Source: Haematobia irritans (taxonomy: Eukaryota; Arthropoda; Insecta; Diptera; Muscidae). Taken from it: a DNA stretch of 64,000 nt. The notes under the pieces are model-generated. The model had not been told where the DNA came from, did no database searches, and worked only from the letters and a program-made list of their open reading frames with translations. Position numbers and translations under genes: made by a program. Positions 35,472 through 46,051 of this stretch are shown one piece after another. The stretch spans positions 63,519,242 through 63,583,241 of the forward strand of contig NC_134401.1 of NCBI RefSeq assembly GCF_050003625.1. The letters are read 5' to 3'. The first letter of the stretch is position 1, and every line of letters begins with the position of its first letter.

Positions 35472-36674
35472 ACAGGTTGGCTGATAAGACCACTTTTTTT
35501 TTGTCAAAATTCGTTTTTATTATTCAACATAGTTCCCTTCAAGAGCGATACAACGATTATAACGACCTTCCAATTTTTTTGATATCACCTCTTCATTGCA
35601 GCCAAATTTTTTCCCTGCCAGCATCCTTTTGAGGTCCGAGAACAAGAAAAAGTCGCTGAGGGCCAGATCTGGAGAATACGGTGGGTGGGGAAGCAATTCG
35701 AAGCCCAATTCATGAATTTTTGCCATCGTTCTCAATGACTTTTGGCACGGTGCGTTGTCTTGGTGGAACAACACTTTTTTCTTCTTCATATGGGGCCGTT
35801 TTGCCGCGATTTCGACCTTCAAACGCTCCAATAACGCCATATAATAGTCACTGTTGATGGTTTTTCCCTTCTCAAGATAATCGATAAAAATTATTCCTTG
35901 CGCATCCCAAAAAACAGAGGCCATTACTTTGCCAGCGGACTTTTGAGTCTTTCCACGCTTCGGAGACGGTTCACCGGTCGCTGTCCACTCAGCCGACTGT
36001 CGGTAGGACTCAGGAGTGTAGTGATGGAGCCATGTTTCATGCATTGTCACATATTAACGGAAAAACTCGGGTGTATTACGAGTTAACAGCTGCAAACACC
36101 GCTCAGAATCATCAACACGTTGTTGTTTTTGGTCAAATGTGAGCTCGCGCGGCACCCATTTTGCATAGAGCTTCCGCATATCCAAATATTGATGAATGAT
36201 ATGACCAACTCGTTCCTGTGATATCTTTAAGACCTCTGCTATCTCGATCAACTTCATTTTACGGTCATTCAAAATCATTTTGTGGATTTTTTTGATGTTT
36301 TCGTCGGTAACCACCTCTTTCGGGCGTCCACTGCTTTCACCGTCCTCCGTGCTCATTTCACCACGCTTGAATTTTGCATACTAATCAATTATTGTTGATT
36401 TCCCTGGGGCAGAGTCCGGAAACTCATTATCAAGCCAAGTTTTTGCTTCCACCGTATTTTTTCCCTTCAGAAAACAGTATTTTATCAAAACACGAAATTC
36501 CTTTTTTTCATTTTTTTTTCACAATAACAAAAGATGCTTCACAAAAGTCGCTCTATCTCACAAACTAATTGACTTACAGACGTCCAATTTTGACACGAAT
36601 CATTTGAAGGTTGGTACTATATAAAATAATATGCATTTAATACTAGCGACGCCATCTATGTGTCAGACCGGGGA
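35472..36674 (-). mobile_element. Mariner element, irritans subfamily (Himar1-like), one end lost
   Basis: The left terminus ACAGGTTGGCTGATAAG follows a TA (35470-35471). The right side contains CGCCATCTATGTGTC and AGACCGGGG but then diverges, so the outer ~17 bp of that terminal repeat are gone. The transposase lies on the minus strand between them. It cannot be mobile as it stands. Confidence 0.88.
35520..36511 (-). pseudogene. Mariner transposase, inactivated
   Basis: Minus-strand reading gives the N-terminal helix-turn-helix region, GRPKEVV, the WVPREL linker motif and the catalytic half (VLFHQDNAPC, SPDLALSDFF). It is very similar to the Himar1 type from horn fly. Lesions seen: one base missing right after the start codon (36509-36511); a stop in place of a Trp codon near 36383; a stop at 36054-36056; the first catalytic Asp replaced by His in TMHETWLHHY; and about 20 residues missing near the C-terminus (after GCNEEVIS). 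The second and third Asp of the DD34D triad remain. The DD34D assignment and the comparison length come from knowledge of the family. Confidence 0.9.
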
Positions 36675-36990
36675 AAAATGCATAGTGAATTGTATACTTT
36701 AAAATTTTCAATAATATTATTTATTTATTCGTAGCCAATCAAACGATTATTTTTTAATTTATGAATTTTTTTTCATAAAATTTATGAATTTCGTGTTTGT
36801 GAATTTTTGTGAACACCATTCGTAAAATAAATGTATTATTATTTTTTGTGAAGTGGAGGATGCTGATGAGAAATATGGGAGTTTCGAAACGATCGTCCTT
36901 CCAACCATTTTGAAGTGTAAAAGGCTTTGCCCATATAAATTTGACAAACATACTTGGTTTAACTTGTAGTGTAGTACGTATGGATTTAAA

Positions 36991-37640
36991 CTGAAATGAA
37001 AATAATAATAATAATAAATTCAATCAAATTTTTTAGAAAATCATTATTTGGATACTCGAATAAATTAAAAATTGTTTTCTAGAATCAAGTACGGAAAACT
37101 CAAATTTAAAAGAGAGTTATGTCTTAAATGTATCCTTACATCATTAGAGTAAAGACAAAATCATGCCCGGTTCATGCTGTTTTTCAGAGCATGCGAAAAG
37201 GTATAACGAGCAGTAGTTATCAAAGCACAAGACAGTGGAAAAGAGAAATATATACATTATTAAATTTGAACTTAAACACTTTCATTGTACGCCAAATTTG
37301 CCTTTGGGGTGTTAGTAACTATATCGTCAATAGTATTTGAGGATATTTTGGGGTTCGGCTAACTATGTACAGAGTCGACTGTAAGAATTATACTACAATT
37401 CTATAATCTTATAGCATTAGTTACTTCGATGTTGCGTTTGAATTGGCTTCCCATCATAAGTCATATTTTCTTTTAACATAATCTTTTCTTTACTTTACAT
37501 ATAAGAATTGAAATTATTTTGGAATTCGATTATTTTGTGTTTATAATTTACACTGACAAATATTTTTTCATAAGCACAAAGCTATTTTATCTTCACACTC
37601 CAAAAAAGTTTACTCGGATTCAAAGATTTTGATTTTGTTC
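36991..37640. other. Mostly featureless; family H fragment at 37072-37186
   Basis: An ATA/AAT-rich tract to 37020. Then CTAGAATCAAGTACGG and GACAAAATCATGCCCGG, pieces of the right half of family H ending in TTTTTCAGAGC. Nothing else is recognised. Confidence 0.4.
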
Positions 37641-37795
37641 ACTGTCCAAAAATAACATTTTGCTCTTGAAATATGTTTGGAGTAATCATATTCCTTCTCT
37701 GCGTGAATAGTGAATTTCGTCTTAAAAATGTTCTTTGGCTCGGAATCAATACCAAAGTCATTAAAGTTAAGACAAAATTTTTAAAACATGTTTTA
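37641..37795. mobile_element. Half a palindromic MITE joined to a family H fragment
   Basis: 37641-37705 is the right arm of the palindromic MITE (GTCCAAAAATAACATTTTGC to CCTTCTCTGCGTG). 37715-37795 continues with TTCTTTGGCTCGGAATCAAT from family H. The MITE's left arm is absent. Confidence 0.65.
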
Positions 37796-38127
37796 CGCTT
37801 TTCAACGTATTTGCAACAAAGCAACATAAAATTCTCATTTAAAAATGAGTTTTCAGATTTTTTTTTTTTGCTAGTTTATACCTTATATGTAGATCAAGTA
37901 GATGATATTGCGGGAACATAATAATAAGAAAATGACCATACGTTTCAATTAAGTAACATTATACGCCTATACGCTAACCTAGAATATTTCAATGCGAAAA
38001 CCGAATATAGTACCGCCTTTAATGTCGAAACCAATCAAAAATGACCATGCGTGAGTAAAATGTTTCTTACTTTTCATTTCTACTACATACCACATAATTT
38101 TACATTGGATCCCCTTTGCCATCAGTA

Positions 38128-38764
38128 CACTGAAAAAAAGTATTGTCGTGAGGCCAAAGATTTCATGTCCTTTGCTTAGCATGGAAGACGCATTTCTCTA
38201 ATATAAATTGTTTTTCTTTGTTCAAAAGTCGATAAACTTTTCAATGAAGTCGTATTGTCCTTATAATTAAGTGATTTCACTTAAAAATGGGTATCATAAC
38301 ATGAAAGAAAAAAATTTTGGGGTAAGGTCAACTTGACTTTAATAATTCAGAAAAATTCTTTAAATTTAATGAAATTGTCTTTAAATTTGTTGTCTTTTTG
38401 CATCTTGACTACAAAGCAAAAAATCGTTCAAATATAGGACATGTTTTTCAAAACTTTATTTTAAATAAGTTTTTTACTTCAAACATAGCATAATTTCTAC
38501 TGGAAGTCGAGTCCTAATTTGGAAAATAAAGTTGCCGTTAACTCGCTTTTAAAGGACTTTGATAGCATATGAAGAAAAAAGCTGAGAAAGAGAAAAATTA
38601 AAATTTGCTTCCCAGCAGCAAGTACACAAAACCTAAATTTAAAACAGAATTGTGTCTTAAAAGTATCCTTACTTGTATTCTCCGCTTCTTTGGCTCGGAA
38701 TCAATACCAAATTTTTTAAAGTAAAGACAAAATCTTTGGAACCGAGTATGCTTTTTTTTCAGTG
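38128..38764 (+). mobile_element. TA-flanked TIR element, family H, copy 1
   Basis: Begins CACTGAAAAAAAGTATTGTC after TA and ends TTTTTTTTCAGTG. Recognisable blocks are GTCGATAAACTTTTCAATGA, AGGTCAACTTGACTTTAATA and CTTCTTTGGCTCGGAATCAA. About 640 bp and non-coding. The right flank is CA because it abuts the tandem copy. Confidence 0.82.
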
Positions 38765-38955
38765 CATACGTTTCAATTAAGTAACATTATACGCCTATAC
38801 GCTAACCTAGAATATTTCAATGCGAAAACCGAATATAGTACCGCCTTTAATGTCGAAACCAATCAAAAATTACCATGCGTGAGTAAAATGTTTTTTACTT
38901 TTCATTTCTACTACATACCACATAATTTTACATTGGATCCCCTTTGCCATCAGTA

Positions 38956-39607
38956 CACTGAAAAAAATATTGTCGTGAGGCCAAAGATTTCATGTCCTTA
39001 AAATACGAATGCAAATTTTGCTTAGGATGGAAGACGCATTTCTCTAATATAAATTGTTTTTCTTTGTTCAAAAGTCGATAAACTTTTCAATGAAGTCGTA
39101 TTGTCCTTATAATTAAGTAATTTCACTTAAAAATGGGTATCATAACATGAAAGAAAAAAATTTTGGGGTAAGGTCAACTTGACTTTAATAATTCAGAAAA
39201 ATTCTTTAAAATTAATGAAATTGTCTTGAACTTTGTTGTCTTTTTGCATCTTGACTACAAAGCAAAAAATCGTTCAAATATAGGGCGTTTTTCAACACTT
39301 TATTTTAAACACGTTTTTACTTGAAACATAGCATAATTTCTACTGGAAGTCAAGTCTTAATTTGGAAAATAAAGTTGTCGTTAACTCGTTTTTAGAGGAA
39401 TTTAATAGCATATGAAGAAAAACAGCTGAAAAGTGAAAAATTAAAATTGGCTTCCTAGAATCATGTACACAAAACCCAAATTTAAAAGTGAATTGTGTCT
39501 TAAAAGTATCCTTACTTGTATTCTCCGCTTCTTTGGCTCGGAATCAATACCAAAATTGTTAAAGTGAAGACAAAATCTTTGAAACCGGGCATGCTTTTTT
39601 TTCAGTG
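38956..39607 (+). mobile_element. TA-flanked TIR element, family H, copy 2
   Basis: A 652-bp copy with TA on both sides (38954-38955 and 39608-39609). It is the reference copy for family H in this window. It includes the AAAATACGAATGCAAATTTT segment that copy 1 lacks. Confidence 0.85.
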
Positions 39608-39704
39608 TAGTCAATGTTATTCACCCCTGGTACAATATGTGGTGATCTAATTAAAAAAAATCCTTTGTGAATTTATGTGAGGCAACTTTAGAAATAGTAG
39701 AGAT

Positions 39705-40309
39705 CAGCGTTGCCACAATGAATTTTTCTTTTGGACCAATATGTTTCCAAAATTTGACCAAAATTCGTACCAGCGGACCATTTTGTCAAAATGTTATTTC
39801 AATAGAAAATTTCCTCAAAATGTTATTTCTATAGAAAATTTAGTCAAAATTGTATTTTTATAGAAAATTTTGTCAAAACTTTATTTCTATAGAAAATTTT
39901 GTCAAGTTTTTATTTCTATAGAAAATTTTGTCAAAATTTTATTTCTATAGAAAAATATCGCAAAACTTTATTTCTATATAAAATTTTTACAAAATTTTCT
40001 TCCTATACAAAATTTTTGCCTAATTGTGTATCTATACAAAATTTTTAATGTTTATTTCTGTACAAAATTTTTTTCTATAGACAATATTGTTAAAATTTTA
40101 TTTCTATAGAAATTTTTGTCAAAATTTTATTTCTACAGAAAAGTTTGTAAAAATTTTATTTCTATAGAAAATTTTGGAAAAAATACCGATTTGACGAAAA
40201 TGGACCAAAATCAACCAAATTCCATTTGGGCCGACCATCGGACTAAAATTTAAAAATTAATAATTTTTTGGACCAATTTTGGTCCGATCGGACCAAAATG
40301 GCAACCCTG
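39705..40309. mobile_element. hAT-type element filled with 29-bp minisatellite
   Basis: Ends CAGCGTTGCCA and TGGCAACCCTG are inverted repeats. The flanks GTAGAGAT (39697-39704) and GTTGAGAT (40310-40317) match at 7 of 8 positions. The subterminal GGACCAA / TTGGTCC motifs are repeated. The interior 39783-40185 is the CTATAGAAAATTTTGTCAAA-type tandem repeat. No coding sequence. Confidence 0.82.
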
Positions 40310-40747
40310 GTTGAGATTTAAAATGTAACAGGGTCGAATTGCAAATGTGATATGTGTATAAGAAATAGATTTCTGTTACTCTTTTTTTAATTTTCCCCCC
40401 AATTGAAATGACCACCTTCTTACACTGAAAAAAATATTGTCGTGAGGTCAATATAGAAGACGCATTTCTCTAATGTAATTTTTTTTCTTGTCCAAAAGTC
40501 GATAAACTCTTCAATGAAGTCGGTTTGTCGTTATAATTAAGTGATATGACTTAAAAATGGGTATCATAACATGAAAGAAAAATTTTTTTGGGTAAGGTCA
40601 ACTTGACTTTAATAATTCAGAAAAATTCTTTAAAATTAATGAAATTGTCTTTAAATTTGTTGCCTTTTCGCATCTTTACTACAAAGCAAAAAATCGTTCA
40701 AAAATAGGACATGTTTTTCAATACATTATTTTAAAGAAAAGTATTTT

Positions 40748-42630
40748 TATACCCTCCACCATAGGATGGGGGTATATTAACTTTGTCATTCCGTTTGTAA
40801 CACATCGAAATATTGCTCTAAGACCCCATAAAGTATATATATTCTGGGTCGTGGTGAAATTCTGAGTCGATCTAAGCATGTCCGTCCGTCCGTCCGTCTG
40901 TGGAAATCACGCTAACTTCCGAACGAAACTAGCTATCGACTTGAAACTTGGCACAAGTAGTTGTTATTGACGTAGGTCGGATGGTATTGAAAATGGGCCA
41001 TATCGGCCCACGTTTACGTATAGCCCCCATATAAACCGATCCCCAAATTTGGCTTGCGGAGCCTTCCGGAGCCTTCCGGAGCAGCAAAATTCATCCGATC
41101 CGGTTGAAATTTGGTACGTGGTCTAAGTATACGGTCTCTAACAACCATGCAAAAATTGGTCCATATCGGTCCATAATTATATATAGCCCCCATATAAACC
41201 GATCCCCAGATTTGACCTCCGGAGCCTCTTGGAGGGGCAAAATTCATCCGATCCGGTTAAAATTTGGTACCTGATGTTAGTATATGGTCTCTAACAACCA
41301 TTCAAAAATTGGTCCATATCGGTCCATAAATATATATAGCTCCCATATAAACCGATCCCCAGATTTGACCTCCGGAGCCTCTTGGAGGAGCAAACTTCAT
41401 CCTACCCGATTGAAATTTGGTACGTGGTGTTAGTATATGGTCTCTAACAACCATGCAAAAACTGGTCCATATCGGTCCATAATTATATATAGCTCCCATA
41501 TAAACCGATCCCCAGATTTGACCTCCGGAGCCTCTTGGAGGGGCAAAATTCATCCGATCCAATTGAAATTTAGTGCGTGGTGTTAGTATATGGTCTGTAA
41601 CAACCATGCAAAAATTGGTCCATATCGGTCCATAATTATATATAGCTCCCATATAAACCGATCCCCAGATTTGAACTCTGGAGCCTCTTGGATGAGCAAA
41701 ATTCATCCGATCCAATTGAAATTTAGTGCGTGGTGTTAGTATATGGTCTGTAACAACCATGCAAAAATTGGTCCATATCGGTCCATAATTATATATAGCT
41801 CCCATATAAACCGATCCCCAGATTTGACCTCCGGAGCCTCTTGGAGGAGCAAAAGTCATCCGATGCGGTTGAAAGTTGGTACATTTCGTTAGTATATGGC
41901 CTCTAACAGCCATGTAAAAATTGTCAAATTTTATTACTATAGAAAGTTTTTTCAAAATTTCATTTCTATAGAAAGTTTTGTAAAAAGTTTATTTCTATAG
42001 CAATGTTTGTCAACATTTTATTTCCATAGAAAATTTTGTCAAAATTTTATTTCTATAGAAAATTTTGTAAAAAATTTATTTCTGTAGAAAATTTTGTCAA
42101 CATTTTATTTCTATAGACAATTTTGTCAACATTTTATTTCTATAGAACATTTTGTCAACATTTTATTTCTATAGAAAATTTTGTCAACATTTTATTTCTA
42201 TAGAAAATTTTGTCAAAATTTTATTGCTATAGAAAATTTTGTCAACATTTTACTTCCATAGAAAATTTTGTCAACATTTTATTTCTATAGAAAATTTTGT
42301 CAAGTTTTTATTTCTATAGAAAATTTTGTCAAAATTTTATTTCTATAGAAAATTTTGTCAAAATTTTATTTCTATAGAAAATTTTGTCAAACTGAATTAT
42401 ATACGTATTTAATCGGCCTTTTTTTTGTTTAATATATACCCCTTATGGACTAACTTAAAATTTAGAAGACAGTGTTAAAAAATTTTACGATACCTTGCCA
42501 TCGGCAAGTGTTATCGCATCCCAAGTAATTCGATTGTGGATGACAGCCTTTAGTAGAAGTTCCTACGCAATCCATGGTGGGGGGTACATAAGATTCGGCC
42601 TGGCCGAACTTACGGCGGTATATACTTGTT
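40748..42630 (+). mobile_element. DINE-1-like element, complete copy
   Basis: The 5' end ATACCCTCCACCATAGG is self-complementary with GGATGGGGGTAT and with the 3' ATGGTGGGGGGTA. Blocks: AAGTATATATATTCTGGGTC, TCCGTCCGTCCGTCTGTGG, GCTATCGACTTGAAACTTGG; then 153-bp tandem units at about 41000-41930 (landmarks at 41133, 41286, 41439, 41592, 41745 and 41898); then the 29-bp minisatellite; then a perfect 3' stem-loop TTCGGCC-T-GGCCGAA (42594-42608) and the end at TATACTTGTT. A subterminal repeat, tandem core and 3' stem-loop are the hallmarks of DINE-1/Helentron-associated elements. It has no genes, and the 217-codon minus-strand frame across the repeats is an artefact of the period. Confidence 0.85.
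41935..42392 (+). repeat. 29-bp minisatellite inside a DINE
   Basis: About 16 tandem copies of CTATAGAAAATTTTGTCAAA plus ATTTTATTT, several with CAACATTTT variants. It is the same repeat found inside the hAT elements at 9684 and 39705. Confidence 0.88.
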
Positions 42631-42723
42631 CCTTTTATTTTCCTCCTCTTTGGCTCGGAATCAATACCAAAATTTTTAAATTAAAGACAAAATCTTTGGA
42701 ACCGGGCAGGTTTTTTTTCAGTG

Positions 42724-43734
42724 TAGGTACAAACAAACATTTGAAGCTCCAAGCTCATTTGGAGAGATGTTAAATGCGTTTTGACGCCTTAAAAGTAAAG
42801 GCAGATTAAAATTGAATTTTGCTCTAGTATCCAAGCTGATTTATAACGGGAAAATGAAAACAAAAAAATATTTTAAATCATTAGCAAGAGTACATTTTAA
42901 GTAGTCCTCGATTGGCGTTATACTAAGCCATTAACTCCACAAAAACACTTCTAAGAAAAATGATTGCATAAGGAAGCAGCAAGAGGAGTACATATTTCAA
43001 AATTAATTTACTAACCTTGAGACCTGGGTTCCTCGAATGTATTTTTCAAAATGATTAAGAAGGATGTTTTCTTCGAGGGGAAGTGTGTAAAAAGTGTCAC
43101 ACACTCGCACATCCACACTGATAGTCTTATAAGCCAACCGCAAATTATGTTGGCTTTCTCTCTCTCTCTCTCTTTCTTTGGGTTTTCTACTGAAACAGTA
43201 GAATGAATGGGGGATTTGAAATATTTCACATTTCACGTCGTCACATAATTTTTCCAAAAACATGAAAATTTGTTGGATACCACCATGACAGCGCATGATA
43301 TGCTTCACTTTTTTGTTTTGTTGTGCGTATGAAACAAAACCCAAGTGTACCTTAAATGCCATCTCTTCTTGTTACTGTTACTCTAATTATGGTCGGAATC
43401 AAAAAATAGTTTATTTTAATGAAGACACTCCATATGGCACTTGTCAAAGTGGATGACATTCTACATTTTTAATTATCCTGTTGGATCCAAATATGAAGAT
43501 TATTGGCATTGGAAAAAAATTGTTAAAATTTAGATAAAAATTTTGACTACTTGATACTAAGAAACAAATATGGATGTGTTTTAAAATTTTCTGCATGATG
43601 ATTTTCTTCTTAAAAAGGGACAGCGGGATTTCGTTACAGAATCTTTAAATATACCTTTTCAATTTATTTCAATCTAATCCCTATTTTCTACTAAAGATTA
43701 ATATGGATTTATACCCGGAACAAGACGCATTTAG
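42724..43734. other. No gene recognised; short (TC)n tract
   Basis: A (TC)n tract lies at about 43157-43175. The remaining sequence shows no repeat family and no convincing coding signal. Confidence 0.4.
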
Positions 43735-43905
43735 CATGCGTTAATACACACTCTTGAGAGTATATTCCGTATATCGAAAGACATAATGAAGGACCGCGTA
43801 CTGATTTATGAGAAAACACAGGGCCAAGAACCGAGGTAATCACCTCAGGTGTCGCACAGGTATCATGCCTAGGACCAGGCCTATGGAATGCAACGGCTAA
43901 GACTA
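43735..43905 (+). pseudogene. LINE reverse transcriptase fragment
   Basis: From 43785, plus-strand reading gives ...KDRVLIYEKTQGPR... followed by VITSGVAQVSCLGPGLWN. This is the ...TSGVPQGS.LGP.LWN block that precedes the catalytic YADD box of non-LTR reverse transcriptases. The PQG core is changed to AQV, and sequence upstream is frameshifted. The YADD part is missing. It is a short dead remnant of an R1/LOA-type LINE, distinct from the remnants at 24718 and 31996 because it covers a different part of the gene. Confidence 0.75.
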
Positions 43906-44168
43906 GGTTCAACAATAATTTACCACTAGGTTCAAAACTAATTTACAAATATTGGAGGATGAATTCCAAGAAGAAATAGCGTACATATGAAGACTACAAA
44001 CAGCATACGTCTATATAAAACTGTAATCTGGGTTCCAACGGAAGGGATCGAACCGAGACGCCGAAATTCGATTTGAATTATGGGGTATGCGCGTAAGTGA
44101 ATTTCAATTATTCCCAAGGTCAAATGTTTATTCACGCACTATATGTACGTGGTAGAAAGCTCCACGTA

Positions 44169-45210
44169 CACACACAAAAAAAAATAAAATATGAATTTGT
44201 ACATAAATTTGTACATTTTTATAAATTTATGGACATTTCCATAAAAAATATGTACACTTACATAATATATTGTTTTCGTAAATACTTGTTGTGAAATTAT
44301 GAATTGTTTAATAATACATATGGACGGTTTCATAGAATCAATGAAACTTTACTTAATATATCAAAAAATACTGGTTTTCTCTTAGCGTGAGAGAACCACA
44401 ACATAGAGTTACTCTCATATGTAACAATACAAGCATATAATACGAAACAAAAAAAAAACGAAACATAACGTTTTGAAGGCAACTGTTTGTGTTTGAGTTT
44501 TTCAGTACAGTTTGAGTCGCCGTCGCGATTCGAAGAATTTTTATTGCTGTAAAAAATTGACAAAAAACAATATTAAATGGAAGCGCCCAGCAAAAAAAGC
44601 GTCGTCAAAAAAGTAGTGAAAGTGTTCTTGTTGAATCCGTAAGTGGTGCAAAATTGGCGCAGAAGCAACGAATTTAACATGGGCTTGTCATAGGACAGAT
44701 GTCCACCATTTTAAACGCCGTTGCACTGAATCTGCACCACTTCTTAAGGTGTGATGTTTGTGTTTTGGGTGTGAATTAAGAAATTTTGTGATATTTTCAC
44801 ATATAAATAATTTTTAGATTTTTTTTAATGAGTTTTAATGCATTCATATGCTTGTTTGGAACGTTTGACATCAAATATTTTCAAAAATTCGCAATTTTTC
44901 TAGAATGGTTTTGGATTTTTTTTTTCGGCAAAATTTAAATAATTTTTACCATTTTATTAATTCTTAATCTATTTTTAACCTATTTGAAACAAACAATTTT
45001 AATTTTTCCATTAAAAATATGAAAAAAGCGAGTTATAAAAAATTTGACTCAAATAAACTTCCTGTGCAGCTAAAATAAAGAACTTCTTTGGGAGGACATT
45101 TTTGGAAGTGCTTTTAAAGTTGTGCCTTTAGAAGAACTTCCAAATTTTTTTGCTGGGCATTAGTGCTCATAAGTAATCTAAAATATTATAAAATTATGTT
45201 CTTTACCGGT
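44169..45210 (+). mobile_element. TIR element J, copy 2, carrying element I
   Basis: Starts CACACACAAAAAAAAATAAA after TA (44167-44168) and follows J copy 1 block by block (CTTAGCGTGAGAGAACC, TTGAGTCGCCGTCG, AAATGGAAGCG). Element I (44586-45157) interrupts it. J resumes with TTAGTGCTCATAAGTAA and decays near 45210 without a right terminus. Confidence 0.72.
44586..45157 (+). mobile_element. TIR element, family I, copy 2
   Basis: Ends CCCAGCAAAAAAAG and TTTTTTTGCTGGG. It is inserted into J: J copy 1 reads GGAAGCGTTGGTGCTCAT at about 35366 with no insertion, which gives the empty site. The flanks (GAAGCG and CATTAGTGC) do not give a clean duplication. Non-coding, 572 bp. Confidence 0.78.
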
Positions 45211-46051
45211 TGGACTATAATGCGGTTTTTAGTAAATGGGTTCATAAATTTTGACCAATTGTGCAGGCATATTTATTTTTATTTAAAATCCACGTGACAC
45301 ACCCCAGTCACGATAATTTCGTGCTATTCGCCAACCTCTACGCACGACAAAATGGAATTTCTAATGATCATTACTTGCAAGCGTAAGTTATATGTTAGCT
45401 GGGGTAACGACACAAGAACTTTTAGTAGAGAGTTTTTCACCTCAATTACTTGTCAAATTTTGCAAGGTTTATTTTTAGCACTTTGAGATATAATCGCATA
45501 ATCAGTAAAGACGAATCACATTTTGCCTTCAAATTTACTAATAAATAATTATTTTTGAATATAAAATTTAGTTTCCGGTACATTTGTTTATTCAGTATGG
45601 GTAGCATTGTACAGGTTCTTTACTACCTATTGTAGCCATCTTTTAAACTGTTGCCCTCCGGGAAAAGTTACGCGGATACTTATTTTCGGCATGGGCGGTG
45701 TAAACAGTCACTCATTCTCGTGTTGTGATGGCTAAAGACATTTTTATCTCACACTCGAAAATTTGGATGAGAAAATTTATTATCATTTAGGCAAATATTT
45801 TTCAAACTGAAAACAATTTCATACTCACACAAATGCACTGCTTTTTACAAAAACGAAACAAACACACACACACACACAAATAAACAAATACGCTCGATTA
45901 GATCCCCACTTATATTTACAAACCTAAAACAGTTAGCCTAGAGGAAAAAGATGGCAGAAACAGTAGCGAAGTAAGTGGATATATATTAATAGATGAGGCC
46001 TTCATTTAGAAAAGGGAACGTGGTTGGTAAGGTTTGTACATCAATATGTCG
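45211..46051. other. No gene recognised; short (CA)n tract
   Basis: (CA)n at about 45860-45877. Otherwise no repeat or coding signal. Confidence 0.4.

Larger units (their letters stand above)
34952..36850 (+). mobile_element. TIR element J carrying a mariner
   Basis: Begins CACACAAAAAAATAAAATAT and ends TATTATTTTTTGTG. The flanks are AA on both sides rather than TA. Internal blocks (TTTCTCTTAGCGTGAGAGAG, CTTGAGTCGCCGTCG, TAATGGAAGCGTTGGTGCTC) match the second copy at 44169-45210. A mariner remnant occupies 35472-36674. Confidence 0.7.
34811..36990 (+). mobile_element. Element K split by element J
   Basis: The left part ends ATTGGTTGATAGTTTCGCTG. The right part resumes at 36851 with AGTGGAGGATGCTGATGAGA and runs through ACTTGTAGTGTAGTACG. 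In the other K copy (61455-61795) these are contiguous (GATAGTTTTACTGCAAGTAG, then AGGATGCTGATGAGAAATG). The gap holds J (34952-36850). Confidence 0.65.
37937..39607 (+). repeat. Tandem duplication of an 828-bp unit
   Basis: Unit 1 (37937-38764) and unit 2 (38765-39607) each contain about 190 bp of flank (CATACGTTTCAATTAAGTAA start, GTACCGCCTTTAATGTCGAA) followed by a family H element. The offset is 828 bp both at the unit start (37937 and 38765) and at the H start (38128 and 38956). The junction falls exactly at the right terminus of the first H. The units differ by substitutions and a 20-bp deletion near 38165. Confidence 0.88.
40433..42723 (+). mobile_element. Family H element disrupted by a DINE
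   Basis: Starts CACTGAAAAAAATATTGTCG and ends TTTTTTTTCAGTG with TA on both sides (40431-40432 and 42724-42725). H sequence is lost at about 40747 and resumes at about 42631 with TTTGGCTCGGAATCAATACC. About 270 bp of H are absent, so the insertion came with, or was followed by, a deletion. Confidence 0.8.

Noticed and set aside
41302..41955. 217-codon minus-strand open frame with repeated SVYMGAI motifs, and the similar 268-codon frame at 59150-59956
   Set aside because: The period is 153 bp, a multiple of three, so one open unit keeps the whole array open. The frames start and stop inside DINE sequence, and the peptide follows the conserved DNA core. No known domain.
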